DNA of 64,000 bases from Beta vulgaris subsp. vulgaris (taxonomy: Eukaryota; Streptophyta; Magnoliopsida; Caryophyllales; Amaranthaceae), in contig NC_079209.1 of assembly GCF_026745355.1 (NCBI RefSeq), positions 34,478,899-34,542,898 on the forward strand, in the 5' to 3' direction. Under the pieces are notes generated by a model. It was not told the DNA's origin and did no database searches. It was given only the letters and a program-made list of their open reading frames with translations. Every line of letters begins with the position of its first letter. Positions within the stretch are counted from its first letter, which is position 1. The position numbers and the translations under genes are program-made. Shown here piece by piece: positions 1-11,969 of this stretch.

Positions 1-1090
1 AAATTACACATAGTATCTTTTGAGGTTATCAAGGTTCCAAGGTCGAGCCAGTGGCACTCCTTCGGGAGACTCGAGTCGGAATGTTCCTGGCTTAAGGACC
101 TCTGTCACCTTATAGGGGCCATCCCAATTTGCCCCCAACTTTCCCTTAAGATGGGATAATTCGGTAGCTTCCACTTTACGGACAACCCAGTCGCCTAGGC
201 AGATCGGCCTAGGCTTCACTCGTCGGTTGAAATGCCGAGTGATCCTTTGCTTGTATCTGATGGCCTGCAGCAAAGCATTGCCTCGAGTTTCAGGCAACAG
301 GTCCAGGTTTATAGGTTTCTCCTCTTCGTGTTTGTCGAACTCATAGAACGTCATTCGAGGAGAAGGGATACCTACTTCGACTCGGAGGACGGCCTCGCTG
401 CCATATACCAGGCCGAACGGGGAATGCCCTGTGGCTTCTTTCACTGTGGTTCTGGCCGACCAAAGGACTCCGGGTAGATCGTCTACCCACGCTCCTTTAG
501 CTGCATCAAGGGACTTTTTGATTCCCTTTAAGACTATTTTGTTGGCCGACTCGGCTTGACCATTGGTTTGGGGCCGGGATACGGCCGAGAACCTTGTTTA
601 TATGCCGAAACGGGCGCAATAATCACGCGTCGGACCGCTATTAAATTGCCTGCCGTTGTCCGATACCAGGGCTCTTGGGATTCCGAACCTAGTGATGATG
701 TTTCTTCATATGAACATCTGGACTTGCTTGTCGGTTATTGATGCTAACGGGTCGGCCTCTGTCCACTTGGTAAAATAGTCGATGGCCACGATTAAGAACT
801 TCCTTTGTCCTGACGCTGGGGGAAAGGACCGAGTAGGTCCATGCCTCACTTGTCAAAGGGTAATACTGCTTGTATCGTGGTGAGGGGAGTGGCCGGTGCT
901 CTTGGTATGTCCGAGTGGATCTGGCAAGATGGGCACCGTCGGACTAGATCCGAGGCATCTGACTTCAACGTGGGCCAGTATTACCCGGCCCTTAAGGCCT
1001 TTCCGGCTATTGTTCTTCCACCTTGATGGTTTCCGCAAGCTCCTTGATGTATTTCCCTAAGGATGTAGTTCCCTTCCTCGGGGGTTACAC
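1..1090 (-). pseudogene. Tat element integrase (core and C-terminal part), broken
   Basis: The integrase would insert the cDNA copy into host chromatin. The - strand shows catalytic-core motifs: SDNGRQF near 650, and PQTNGQAES near 550 containing the last Glu of the D,D-35-E triad. After this the frame runs openly to base 4 and ends with the usual C-terminal stretch GPYKV and LDNLKRYY. An in-frame TAA at 598-600 sits right after ARFGI, and the N-terminal zinc-binding part at about 850-1090 is frame-shifted. It is a pseudogene lying downstream of the second RNase H. The family call is secure; the exact N-terminal limit is not. Confidence 0.85.
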
Positions 1091-1127
1091 ACTTGAGAAG
1101 GGGATGAGTGAAGGACTATTTGTAGAG

Positions 1128-1967
1128 CTATCCTTCATGCCATAGGAACCAACCCAACCTATGCTTGACCCGATCAGCTTCCTTAGGGTCATTAGGCAGG
1201 GTCTCTTCCCGCAAGTACTTGACAATTTCGTCCATCCAGGCCGAGGAGCGGTTGAGGACGAGTTGTTCTTTGGCATTTATGCTGGGCTCCTTCAGCACTT
1301 CCCACGTTATAGTCCTACGGGCTGACCCTTCAGCAGAGCTGGCCATCCGAGCCAAGGCGTCGGCCTGCTGATTTTCCAAACGGGGTATATGGGTAATCCG
1401 GAATCCGGATAGCTTTCCGGTGATAGCTCGAGTTTTGGCCAAGTAAATCCTCATGTTATCATCCTTGGCCTCGTATTCTCCTGAAACCTGACCCACGATG
1501 AGCTGTGAGTCAGATTTCGCTACGATCGATGTTGCTCTGGCCAGGATGCAAAGTTGTAGCCCCAGGATAAGAGCTTCATGCTCGGCTTCATTGTTGGACC
1601 CAAGGAATTCAAATTTGACAGCGTACTCTATTTTGTCCCCGGCCGGGGGCTTGATGACTAGCCCAGCTCCGCATCCACTTTTTGTGGAAGATCCATCGAC
1701 CTGTAGCTCCCACTCTTCAAGGGAACCGACCAGGGGTCGCGTTGCGCATTCAGTGATGAAATCGGCCAAGGCCTGCGCCTTGATTGCCCTTCTCGGCTCG
1801 AATTCCAGTCCGAAGTCGGCCAACTGATCAGCCCAGTCTGTCATCCGACTGGAGTGATTTCGACTCTCGATGATCTTTCGAAGGGGCTGTCCGATTAGGA
1901 CTTTGATGGGATGCGCTTGAAAGTAAGGTTTGAGCTTCCGACTCGCCATGACCAAGGCGATTACCAT
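1128..1967 (-). pseudogene. Tat element RNase H region with the extra (archaeal-type) RNase H
   Basis: The first 60 residues are the tail of the ordinary retroviral-type RNase H (LIGQPL, then RMTDWADQLADFGLEF). Residues about 85-215 form a second complete RNase H fold with the four acidic positions visible: VDGSS, NNEAEHEAL, KSDSQL and QQADALAR. Such a duplicate, archaeal-like domain is known from Tat-lineage plant elements and is thought to help remove the RNA primer. The frame is open for 279 residues but is joined to RT only through a shift near 1965, so the polyprotein is interrupted. Confidence 0.85.
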
Positions 1968-3094
1968 TTTTTCGACATCACTATACTTAGCTTCGGCCCC
2001 CCATAGGCGTGGCTGATGAAGTAGACAAGATGCTGCTTTCGTTCTCGCTCGGCCACTAAGACTGCACTAAGGGCGTAGTCCGAGACAACTAAGTATATGA
2101 ACAAGGGTTCCTCCGGCAAGGGGGAGATGAGTTTAGGCAAGGTTGATAAGTGATTTTTGAGGGAGGTGAAGGCCTGTTTGGCCTCGTCGTCCCAAGCGAA
2201 CTCCTTTCGCTTTAAAGCTTTGAAGAATGACAAGATTTTATCGGCCGACCTAGAGAGAAAACGCCCGAGTGCGGCCATACAGCCGGTCAGGCGTTGCACC
2301 TCTTTTACGTTCCGGGGGGACTTCATCTCTAGGACTGCTTTAATCTTGTCCGGATTGGCCTCGATTCCTCTTTCGTCCACTAGGAATCCGAGACACTTTC
2401 CTCCTTTGACTCCGAAGATGCATTTTTTGGGATTTAGCATCATTTGGTATTTTCTCAATGTGCCCAGTGTTTCCCTCAAGTCGGCCGGATGATCCGACTG
2501 AGACTTGCTTTTGACTATCATATCATCAACATACACTTCGATATTCCGACCCAGTTGGTGGCTGAATATTTTGTTGGTTGTTCGTCGATATGTAGCTCCA
2601 GCGTTTTTTAGGCCGAATAGCATCATTTTATAGCAGTAGACCCCCCTGAGGCGTGAAGAAGGCCGTATGGGTATCCTGCTCGGCCATGGGTATCTGGCGA
2701 TAGCCGGCGTTTGCATTCATGGAGCTCAGAAGGGCATGCCCTGCCGTGGAATCGACCAGCCTATCAATTTTTGGCAAAGGGTGATTGTCCTTCGGCAGGC
2801 TTTATTCAGGTCTGTGAAATCTACACACATCCGTCATGCCCCACTCGACTTTTTGACCAGTACTACGTTGGCCAACCATTCCGAGTACTTACACTCTTGA
2901 ATGAACCCGGCTTCCAGCAGCTTCTTGACATCTGCGGCCGCCGCTGCATTCTGTTCGGGGCCTTGGTGCCTCAATTTTTGCTTGACCGGTTTGAACCCCT
3001 CTTTGATATTGAGCTCGTGGCACATGATTTTTGGGTCGAGGCCGGACATTTCTGTGGCCTCGTAAGCGAAGACGTCCTGGTACTCTGCGAGCAC
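1961..3094 (-). pseudogene. Tat element reverse transcriptase
   Basis: Two overlapping frames make up the RT. The part at 2834-3094 holds the N-terminal fingers (MSGLDP, GFIQECKYSEWLANVVLVKK). The part at 1961-2716 holds the palm with the catalytic YVDDMIVKS motif, followed by the thumb/connection and the start of the first RNase H. A frameshift and loss of about 40 codons of alignable sequence occur between 2716 and 2834, where the first catalytic Asp is expected. RT copies the element RNA into DNA in the particle. It follows protease and precedes RNase H, as in all Ty3/gypsy elements. Confidence 0.88.
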
Positions 3095-3187
3095 TTGGAT
3101 GATATCCTGCTTGTTTGAGGATCCATGGCTTTGCCTACCCTCACAGTCCGACTAGGATCCTGTCCGATCGCGACCTCCTCGCCGTCC

Positions 3188-3820
3188 TCAGCTGGTCGAG
3201 GTCGTTCGTACTGTTTGGGGGTTGTCTGTTATGTATACCCCAAGGCCGGTCGAGGGCTGACCCTCTTCGCGTTTTCTTTTTTTCGAGTCCTTTTGGACGT
3301 CGTTATTCTTGACGCTATTTACAGAGCATTCTCTTGCTGTTTGCTGGTCGCCTTGTATCTTCCCTACCTTTCCGTCGTTAGTTTCGAACTGCATGAGGAG
3401 CTGATATGTGGATATGGCAGCCTTAGCCTTGTTCAATGTGGGTCTCCCCATTATTATGTTATATGGCAGAGGGATGTCTACCACCAAGAAGTCGATTGGT
3501 AGGCTTCTCCCCTTACCTTTTCCCCACATCCGAGTGGGTAGTTTTATTGAACCGACCGGGTGAACGGAGTTGCCCCCGAAGCCTATGAGCGGCTGATTCA
3601 GAGGAGTGACATCCTGCTCGCTGTACTTCAACTTCTTGAGGCATTCGAGGGTAATGATGTTAGTGGACGACCCGCTATCGACCAATACTCTCTTTACTCT
3701 TGTGTTGGCCACTTTGAGTTCGATGACCAGGGGGTGGTCGTGTGGGGTATGCAACGTCTGACTGGGTTCATCGAAGGTCATGACTGGGCAACTTGTCCGG
3801 GGTAGCTGGACGTCAAGCAC
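3188..3820 (-). pseudogene. Tat element aspartic protease
   Basis: The active-site motif LVDSGSSTNII lies about 45 residues into this 210-residue frame, with a typical retropepsin continuation (GFGGNS, then PYNIIMGRPTLNKAKAAIS). The protease would cut the Gag-Pol polyprotein. The stretch 3095-3187 between protease and RT is not in the same frame. It follows gag by about 100 bases. The domain itself looks intact, but the polyprotein is not. Confidence 0.85.
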
Positions 3821-3919
3821 TTGATGCTTGAGGTTTTGGAGGTGGGCTTTGCGTGCTCGGCCGGTTAGGCCACCTGATGCGAAGCCTCCAGCGATGACGT
3901 CGGTGTCCCCGCTGTTCGA

Positions 3920-5600
3920 CTAACCCACCTTTTGCTTCCCATTCTCCTTGCTTGTGTGCTTTAGGTAGCGATTGAGCTTACCCCGATCAGCCAAACCGTC
4001 CAGGGAATTTTTGAGCTCTCTGCAATCCTTGGTTGTGTGCCCACATTCTTTGTGGTAATCGCACCACAGACTCTTGTCCCTCGGGGAGGACGATGTCCGA
4101 ATGGGTGCTGGCTTGGGAAGCCAAGCTTTGTCCCTAATGTCGGAAGTAAATTTCCTTCCGATTCTTGTTGAACCGAGGATATTGCCGTTGTCGGTAAGTG
4201 GATCCCCTAGACCTCCCGTTCTCTGGTACTTCAGCTGATCCTTGTGGTCCCCCTCATCCTTCCTTTTCTCGCCCCCTTCGTCCGAATGACGACAAATATC
4301 CGTCGCCTGGATGAATCTCTGGGCCCTGGTCATGGCTTCCGAGAAGGTTTTTAATTCATTCTCAGCCAAAGACCACCTGAGCCGACCCGGTTGGATCCCG
4401 GACATGAGGGCGGCAAACGCCACCGCATCCTGCAGGTCTGTGATTTTGAGAGATTCTTCTTTGAACCTTTTGATGTAATTCGCCAGGGGCTTGTTCTTGT
4501 CCTGTTTCACCCCCATGAGGTGGAGGTTGGTCTTCCTCTGCCTCTTTCCGGCCACGAACTGGTGGATGAACTGGTGCTCCAATATGGAGAAGTCCGTGAT
4601 GACTCCGGCTGGGAGTTCTTGGAACCAATTGAGGGCAAGGCCCTTGAGGGTAGTGGGAAAGAAACGACACCAGGTGGCCTCGCAGCTGGTTTGAACGCTC
4701 ATCTGGGCCTTGTAGCTGGCCATAAGATCATCTGGGTCGGTTAGGCCCGCAAATGGTTCAATAAACGGGGTTTTGATTTTTCTCGGAGTGGGGGTCCCTA
4801 GGATTTCCTGACTAAACGGGATCAGGAATTTAAGCCCCCCTCCAGTCAGCTTTGGCGGTTAAGAATAGGCCGAGTCGCCTTGCCCTTCTCGATGATGTGC
4901 CTTTTTGTCGAGGAGCTCTCGGGCATCGTAGCCCTAGCTGAGGCGCTTCTAGTTACGAAAGTACCAAGCATCTTCGGGCTTTCGACCCGCTCCTCCTCTT
5001 GGGGATTTTGCTACATAGGTCTCTTCACGCTGACCGGCCGACCCCTGTTGAGCCGACCTCTCTTTGTCCCGGTGACTTAGCTCCCTCGTATCGGACCGTT
5101 GCCGGTTAGGCGGATCCCGATTGGAGCGAGAGCTATGTCCCTCTCGTTGGGAGCGCATCAGGGCGCGCTCCTTTGGTTCAGGTTGATTTGGGGGAACAAG
5201 CTGAGTCTACCTTTGCTTTAGGACAGCCATCATGTCCATGATGCTCTTCTGCAAAGTTTCTTGGAGTTGAGCCGTAATCAAAGCGATGTCTGCTGCGAAC
5301 AGGGGTTGAGGGTCCACGTTCTGTATCTGTTGTGAGGGCTCCTCATGGGAGCGCTCTTGGCGGGGGTCCAAGGTTTGGACGGTAGGGGACCGCCGATCGG
5401 GTGAAGGGACCTGCTCGGCCTCCCTGTTATGCGGGGGTGAGTGTCCTCTCTCAGGCCGAGGCGCTTGGCCGGAGGCTTGCTTGCTGCGGGTGTTTTTTTG
5501 TTGGTGCCATTGCTGACTGGCGTTCGAGAATAGATGGTCGAAGCTGAGTAGCTGATGAAGTAAGTCTCACTAAGTGGTGGCGAAGTAACTTTTTGTACTA
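3920..5600 (-). pseudogene. Tat element gag
   Basis: The clearest part is 3920-4723: a retrotrans_gag capsid domain (WCRFFPTTLKGLALNWFQEL, then LANYIKRFKEESLKI) and, near the C-terminus, a variant zinc knuckle of the form CxxHxxxGHxxxxC (CDYHKECGHTTKDC). Upstream, 4949-5158 is rich in Arg/Gln/Ser, and 5278-5619 is rich in Pro and basic residues. These look like the disordered N-terminal part of Tat Gag, split by frame changes. Gag forms the virus-like particle core. Start codon and exact 5' limit cannot be fixed because of the frame breaks. Confidence 0.8.
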
Positions 5601-5619
5601 TCCCCACAGACGACGCCAA
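5600..5619 (-). other. Primer-binding-like site of the Tat element
   Basis: On the - strand TGGCGTCGTCTGTGGGGATA lies nine bases inside the LTR end. The first bases resemble the TGGCGCCG start seen at primer sites of many Tat elements, matching the 3' end of plant tRNA-Asp. The rest does not match that tRNA, so the primer identity is left open. Confidence 0.55.
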
Positions 5620-5627
5620 ACTTTTTC

Positions 5628-6030
5628 TGTCTAAAACTTAAGGATATTACATATCTTGCTAAGAGAATACCGGGTCAGATCTGAATGTTCCGAGTCAATG
5701 GTCTGTACGGCGGAATCCTGCAAAAGGTAACGTCAGACTGCCCCGGAGGTGGTTCCGGGATCGCCTCTCCGACGCTCAAGTCAGTGATCGAGCTAGAGAG
5801 ATAAAGTCTAGAGAGAGATGCTCTGGTTAGTTAGGTAAGAATTCAATACCTTCTCATTGATGAGGGTGATGGGTATTTATAGTGCCTTGGGACTCCCAGC
5901 TGTAAACTAGCTGGAAGGCACTGACAGCTGGGGGAAGCCCCCATAGATGGGCCCTTGGAAGCTTAAGAGCCTGCTGGGCCTTGGTCCTCCTCTAATTGGC
6001 CGAGAGCATGGAAATGAGCCCAAATAGTTT
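5628..6030 (-). repeat. 5' LTR of the Tat element
   Basis: This about 0.4-kb block sits between the primer-binding-like site and a fragment of another LTR. Its inner end reads CA on the - strand at 5628. A TATA box (TATAAATA, 5874-5881) is the likely start signal of the element. The outer border is where similarity to the neighbouring LTR family begins (about 6030). Without the partner LTR the border cannot be set exactly. Confidence 0.65.
5874..5881 (-). promoter_or_regulatory. TATA box in the Tat LTR
   Basis: TATAAATA on the - strand in the sequence context CACTATAAATACCCATC, inside the 5' LTR and about 250 bases upstream of gag. It is the only strong TATA-like site in this LTR. Confidence 0.6.
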
Positions 6031-7041
6031 TAAAGTTTCAAGACTAGAGAATATTCCCCATATGCTCAATCTCATGCAGCAACACCAACATACCTAGTCT
6101 GCTCCTCATTGTAGCATCAATAGTTCATCACAGGTCAATAAACAACACAATAACAAACAATCAGCTATGTTGAGTACATAGTAAAACATTGAGATAATAT
6201 ATTAAGCATAAAAAAACAATAAGAATCGTTCCTAGACATGATACTACGATAATATTACATTCATTACTTTTATAATTTAGTTGGCAGTGAATGGGCACCA
6301 TCATCTTACTAGAATCATACGAGCTACTTAATCCTTAATAGACAACTTGGTCTATTATATGAAATGTAAATACGGTTTCGTTCCGTCCCACATCCATCAC
6401 CTTAGTATGCATCCCCCCAAGATCGTACGGAACCTTCTGCCTACTTGAGTTATCAAAATCCATAAGGACACTATTGTAATAGTAGGCCTGCGTAGGAGTG
6501 TAGAACAAGTCCCACACTCCCCTCATTGTTCATCACTTGTAGGGAATCCAACTACAAGTTTATTGCCAAAATCCCTTCTTAGTATTGTCCATTCACACCA
6601 TATTAAACATATAATCATTTAATGTTCTTTCTTAGATACATTGCTCAAATCTTTAATTCTTGTAACATCCTTGTTACACCAAAAAATCAATGGATCCAAA
6701 TCCAATACTTTTCATGCTTATGATATGATAGAATTACGCATTTAAATAACAACGCAATCCAATTCACAAGTCATACAATCAGAAAATACATACCGATTTC
6801 CAATCCATTACATGCTACCATACAATCTCATCAATCACAATCATACAATCGTTCCCTGTCATGATTCTTGGTTCCAATGAAAGAATTCGTAACCTAACAT
6901 GATACTAGCATATGCAACTGAACTAGTACGCGTACGTACCTTGTAACAAAGAATCTTCACTGACTATTTAAAAGCTCCGCTTCTGCAATTGGGACCTAAT
7001 CGAAAAAGGAAATATTTCAGAGCTACGTCCTTGATATTATT
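6031..7041 (-). repeat. LTR fragment, Tekay I family, reverse orientation
   Basis: This stretch is alignable to about 22930-23885 (part of the Tekay I LTR). Shared landmarks in the same order are CCCATATGCT, TAGTCTGCTCC, CAACTTGGTCTATTA, CGCGTACGTACCTTGTAAC and GGGACCTAA. It is truncated on the left by the Tat element and on the right by another LTR starting at 7042. It is noticeably more diverged than the two Tekay I LTRs are from each other, so it is an older copy. Confidence 0.8.
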
Positions 7042-8700
7042 TGTAATACTCCGTATTTTTGGAGTTATTCTTTATAAATAAGAAAGTATAAAGAATAGAA
7101 TTGAAAGGTATTTTAGTATTATTTACAAAAAATAATAATATAATAATAATACAGTTTGGGTACGCTTTCAACCATAACATAATTATATTATAGTTCGATT
7201 TATTTTAATTTCGGAATAAATAAAATAAACTAAGTCCTATTAGACTTAGGATGGCCACACTATAAATAGGAGAGAAATTAAAAGAAAAGAATAAAATAAT
7301 CAGAAACCCTTATCCCTCTCTCTCTCCCTCTCAGCCGTCCCTCTCAATTTTTCCCCTCTCTCAGTCGTTTCATCTCCCTCTCTCAAATTCTCTATCCTCT
7401 CTCTCCTTCTCTCTCGTCGCCCTCCTCTAAACATCGTCGCCTTCGACGAGGTTGGGTGTGTGAGACGTGTGAGAAAGTGTACGAGCAAGCAGTGACTGCT
7501 TGAGTGTGGCGTGTGGTGTTCGAGGCGAACCGTCGAAGGTTGTGCGAGCGAGGGTGTGAAATCGAGTGTCTTATGCGAGTCGTCGACGAGTGCGGGTGTG
7601 TGCGACGTTGTGGTGTGTGCCAGCGAGTGCGAGAGTCGTGGTTCGAAGCTGTGCGTGTTGTGCGAGCGATCCGTGCGACGAGGATTGGGGGTGCGAATTC
7701 GCACCTGCGAACCAAGGAGGGTTTCGAGCGTGCTGTGCGACGAGATTTGTTGCGAACGAGCAAAGTTGTGCGAGCGAGCGAGTGTCGTGGCGGGTTCCTG
7801 CTATGTGTGTGAACCAAGGAGGGGGTTCGAGTGTTGTGCGAGGTCGCGAGCGTGTGTGGGTGATGTTGTCGCGCGAGTAGGCGACGTGTTGTGCACGGCG
7901 TTGCCGGAAGCTCCGTCGCTGGTGATTATCGCCGACGAGTTTAGCGGTAAAAATAAATAAATAAATATAATATGTATATTATATGATTTTCCTTCTTGTA
8001 CCTAATATTGTATAGCCTAATTTCTAGTATATTAAGTTGTAAGTAAATTGAATTGTAAATAGAGTAAATTATTAATTGATTTAAGTTGTAAATCTGATTT
8101 AAGGTTTTGTAAGTAAGCAAGGTGTAAAGTTAAGAAATCAGATTTTTTGTTATAATTAGAATGTTATAATGGCCTTGTTATTCAAATATGATTTTAGTAG
8201 TATTGGACATAAGGATTTAAAATGTGTTGGTAAAGGTACTATGTTATTAAACTAACTAAAATCAGCTTTGCTCACTGTTATTGGCTCTTAAAAGACGAAA
8301 GTTAATAAACAATGAGATTAGTTAATTTTTTTATACTTCGAAATACTAAGTTAATATAGATAGTTACGTGTTATTTGTTAGTAATATGAAGGACCTAGCA
8401 CTGAAGCACTTCCTTACTCGTTTAGGTCCCAATTTTGATAAGTACATTTGATTAGGCAGCAAAAATTCTTCGTTACAAGGTACATACGCATACCAGTTCA
8501 GTTGCAATTACTAGTATCATGTTAGGTTGTGATTTATTCTATCGAAATCTAGAATCATGATATGGAACGATTGTGATTGCTAAGATTGTTTTGTAACATG
8601 ATTGTGATTGAAAATCGATATATAGCATTGTAATGCGTAATCAATCGTCACTTGAGTTCAATTATCACTTCAGATTCATAATCATTCATTAGCACAAGTT
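7042..8700 (+). repeat. LTR fragment, forward orientation, related to the Tekay I family
   Basis: It starts TGTAATACTCCGTATTTTT, almost the same as the U3 start of the Tekay I LTR. It then has a TATA box at 7261, a GC-rich leader at 7300-7960 made of GCGAG/GTGTGCGA-type words, and landmarks at 8391-8500 (TTTAGGTCCCAA, GTTACAAGGTACATACG) that are the reverse complement of those in Tekay I. The 3' part is not recognisable beyond about 8700, where the sequence becomes AT- and TAA-rich. The open frames in the GC-rich leader look like by-products of composition. Confidence 0.7.
7261..7269 (+). promoter_or_regulatory. TATA box of the forward LTR fragment
   Basis: TATAAATAG, about 220 bases after the LTR start and just before the GC-rich leader that would begin R. 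Position and context fit an LTR promoter. Confidence 0.6.
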
Positions 8701-8775
8701 CTTATCAACTTCAACTTTCATAAATTCTCAATATTAATAACGATAATAATACTCATGATAATCATAATGATATAT

Positions 8776-8804
8776 AGTAATAATAATAATCGTAATAATG
8801 ATAA

Positions 8805-8861
<57 letters not shown>

Positions 8862-8862
8862 T
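8776..8862. repeat. (TAA)n microsatellite
   Basis: TAA/ATA repeats with a few interruptions; the core is 8815-8860. It lies in the zone where the forward LTR fragment and the reverse LTR fragment seem to meet. Confidence 0.9.
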
Positions 8863-10160
8863 AATCATAACATTATTAAATAACATTAATCGATTTTAAT
8901 AACGTTATAATAACATCTATGTCATATCGTACATCGTCCATAGTCATGTTCATAATCGAAAATCCATAGTCATTGTCCATTCGTCATTCGTATTCATAAT
9001 CCACATTAAATCGATAATCCATAATTATAATCCATACTTATAAACTTTATAAGCACATAATCACGTAATCAATTCGTTTTGCGCTAACGGGATCTATGTT
9101 TAGATGGACATCGGAGATTACCTCGTGACGCGTGCCCAAAAGTTAAGTTCACGAACAGGTTAGCGCTCTTGATAATTCTTGTCTACGAAATTGGAGTCTA
9201 CAATAAATGTTAACGAGATCTAAGTTAGTTACCTAAATAACCCCATTTTATATACGTGTATATAATAAACGATTCAAATAGTTCAAATAACTTAAAGGAA
9301 TTTCATAATTAGTTTAAGAGAGTTTATAAATCAAAGTAAATCATTTATGAAATCCTTTTAAGTAATGAAAGGTTATTTCAACTTATTTTTATTAACTTTA
9401 AATAATTATTTTAAACATAGAAACTAACTTTATTTTACTTCTTATTTCAAATTACAAAATTAGAAAACATTATCAAGTTTATAGAAGATTAACTTGAACA
9501 AAATACACCAACTTAATAAGATAGGTTTATTTTATTTTTTTATCTTACATAACAAAACATAAGATAGGTTTATTAGAGAAGTCAAAGGTTTGGATTTTAA
9601 AAGTAAACTAACTAAAAATAATTGAAACTAATTAAACTTAAAATAAAAGGAAACAGATGGGTTTTTTTTTTTAAAAAGGAACTCTCAGTTACTCAAACTG
9701 AGAGAGTAAGGAGGGGGAACAAAAGAAGTCAGGCGGAACAGGGGGAGGTGTGAGGGTGGAGTTCGAAGCAGGGGAGGCTGGCGGGTTTGGCCGGTGCACA
9801 GAGGCGGAGGGAGGCTGGCGAGAATGTGGTGGTTCGCGTGGGTCGCGACAGCAGCTGCGACGGGCTGCAGGGGATACGCGAAGGTCGCGATTTAGGGGAG
9901 AAATCTGGGCTGCGAATTTGACGGTAGGCGTTCGTCGAGTTTGGTGGTTCTTGGCAGTTTTGGTGTGGTGGTTTCCGGTGGTATGCGGTTAATGGGCGAA
10001 ATTCAGGCAATTTAAGTGGTGGTTCGAAGGGTGGTGTTAATGGTGGTTCTCAATTTTATTTTAGATTTCAAAATCAAAAATCAGAAATTTAGGAAGAAAG
10101 AAATGATTGAAGCAAACCTTTGAAGTTGTTTGCTTGAGTAATTGGATGTGTTTGGGTCTC

Positions 10161-10168
10161 TATTTATA
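10161..10168 (-). promoter_or_regulatory. TATA box of the reverse LTR fragment
   Basis: TATAAATA on the - strand in the context CCCTATAAATAGAGACC. Without the hAT insertion it lies about 565 bases into the LTR. Confidence 0.6.
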
Positions 10169-10343
10169 GGGAAAATTTTCTGAACTTGTGGAGTTTAGTC
10201 CAGGGGCGGATCTAGGGTGGGTTCAGTGGGTTCAACTGAACCCACAAAAATCCGCGAAAAAACTGGAAAAAATAGGCTAAAAATTCAAAAAGTCATACCC
10301 TATATATTTATTTCACGTCGCTTTAAATATGATAGACAACTTG

Positions 10344-10409
10344 TGGCTTAGTTGTTGAGAACGCTTGTGTTTGTTCCTTTAGTTTCCCCTGTGACGCGGG
10401 TTCAAATCC
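10344..10409 (+). other. tRNA-like Pol III promoter boxes inside the hAT element
   Basis: TGGCTTAGTTG (10344-10354) fits the tRNA A box, and GGTTCAAATCC (10399-10409) fits the B box, 44 bases apart and on the same strand. A SINE head or a captured tRNA is possible; no full cloverleaf can be drawn. Confidence 0.5.
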
Positions 10410-10526
10410 AAAGACAACCTTTTTTTTCATTTTCTTTTTCAGCAACTCCTCTGTAATTCTTCATCAGCCTTTTTTTTCCCTTTTTTCTTTTCTTTTTTTT
10501 TTTTTTTGAGGGGAACAATGATTTCA

Positions 10527-11942
10527 TTAATCCATGGACAACGTGTCCATTAAAACATACGGAGCTACATCACTTGGGCAATGAAATTCCCATCGTTGTT
10601 CTACACCAAACGGAAATAATCTAGCGAGATTATGGGCAACAGTACTCCCATCTCTCTTAACATGAGAAAAGCTAAAAGAAATAAAATCACGACAAATATC
10701 AAAAACATCCCCTAAGATCGCGTCAAGATCCGAAAAAAATACCGCAGCTCTCGATAAACGAGTAGTAACCACCTGGGAATCAGACTTAAATATCACCTCT
10801 TGCATTCCATGGCTCCTGGCTAGACGGGCTGCCATATGGACAGCTTTACACTCGGGCACCTCCGGGGGCCAGAATGCCCGTACTCTTTTCACCGCCGAGA
10901 AAAGGACCTTGCCCTCCGAATCCCGCACCACAACACCGAGTCCGACCCACCCATCATCACTAATGCTCGCGTCAGAGTTGAGTTTAACCGCCCCCCTAGG
11001 AGGTGCAATCCATCGAGACGGACTGGCTCGCCCTTGCATCGTCGGCCCACCATATATGCGCTGAGAGTAATCTGTGAACTCATCTACTTGCCTACACACT
11101 CGCTGGCACACCACACCGAAGGGAGTGATACAATTTTCAAACAACAGCTTGTTTCGATCATACCACAGATTCCACATCAAATAGCTTCCTTTCTGCACCA
11201 TCTTCTTATCCATCGAACCCCATCTAACCAGCGTGTCACGCAACTCTTCACCATCAACCCCACTCACCAGCTCGCCACACTCCATCTCCTCCCAGAATCG
11301 CCTAGCATATGGACAGGTAAACAGAACGTGCTTGGCTGTTTCCGTCTCATCCGAACACCGCGGGCAGCAGCTATCTTCTACCAAGTGTCGCTCCCTTAGC
11401 ACCTCTCTCACGGGAAGCGAGTTGGTTGCAACACGCCATAAGAAATGACGCACCTTTGGTGAAACTTCCATCCCCCACAACGTTCCCCAAGCCTTATGAA
11501 AATCTTCAAGAATTCCCCCCTTTCCTAGCATGTATGCGGTTTTCACATAGTATATGCCATCTTTTGAGTAAGCCCACATCAACGTATCTGGTAAACATCT
11601 ATCACTCAAAGGAATAGCTAGGATACATCTTTAGTCACGCTCCACAAAATGTCGTTCTATCACATCAAGTCTCCAGTCTGATCCATTTTCAGTCAGCAGA
11701 TCACTAACGACATGCAGACTATCAACCTGCTCACTCACTATAAATCTCCCTTCTGCATCTCCTACCCATGGTTCACTCCAACGATTGATCGTTTTCCCGT
11801 CACCCACTCTCCACATCATACCTTCCCGCACTAGACTCTTTGCGCTCCATATACTCCGCCACGAGTAGCTGTTCGAGTATCCTAGCCGCACCTGAAAGAT
11901 GTCTCCTTGGGGATAGTATTTCGCCTCCATTACTCGACTCAA
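10527..11942 (-). pseudogene. LINE ORF2, C-terminal zinc-binding and RNase H part
   Basis: 11631-11942 (RWSEPWVGD and neighbours) and 10527-11609 are two pieces in one direction, separated by a stop. The second holds the zf-RVT region (CPRCSDETETAKHVLFTCPYARRFW), then an RVT_3-type RNase H. Its acidic positions are LNSDASI, ECKAV and KSDSQ, and it ends with VAHNLARL. Plant L1 elements often carry this domain. The final stop lies just before the A-rich tail. Confidence 0.85.
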
Positions 11943-11969
11943 CAGGGAATTCTTGTACTGTGATAGTCG

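Larger units (their letters stand above)
1..6030 (-). mobile_element. Tat-lineage Ty3/gypsy retrotransposon, decayed, cut by window edge
   Basis: Read on the - strand the order is LTR, primer-binding-like site, gag, protease, RT, RNase H, second RNase H, integrase, which is Ty3/gypsy order. The extra RNase H between the normal RNase H and integrase is known from the Tat group (Tat/Ogre/Retand) and is clearly visible here. Reading frames change several times and stops occur, so the copy is dead. The 3' LTR lies beyond base 1. The 5' LTR abuts a fragment of another LTR at about 6030, so this element jumped into that older LTR. The exact outer LTR edge is uncertain by a few tens of bases. Confidence 0.9.

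Noticed and set aside
7392..7960. Several overlapping open frames of 100-150 codons on both strands
   Set aside because: They are Arg/Cys/Ser-rich by-products of GCGAG-type words in an LTR leader and lack any domain.
8776..8862. CRISPR-like or satellite array
   Set aside because: A simple TAA microsatellite without spacers; this is a plant nuclear sequence.
9729..10010. Pro/Arg-rich frame on the - strand
   Set aside because: Part of a GC-rich LTR leader behind a TATA box; no recognisable domain.
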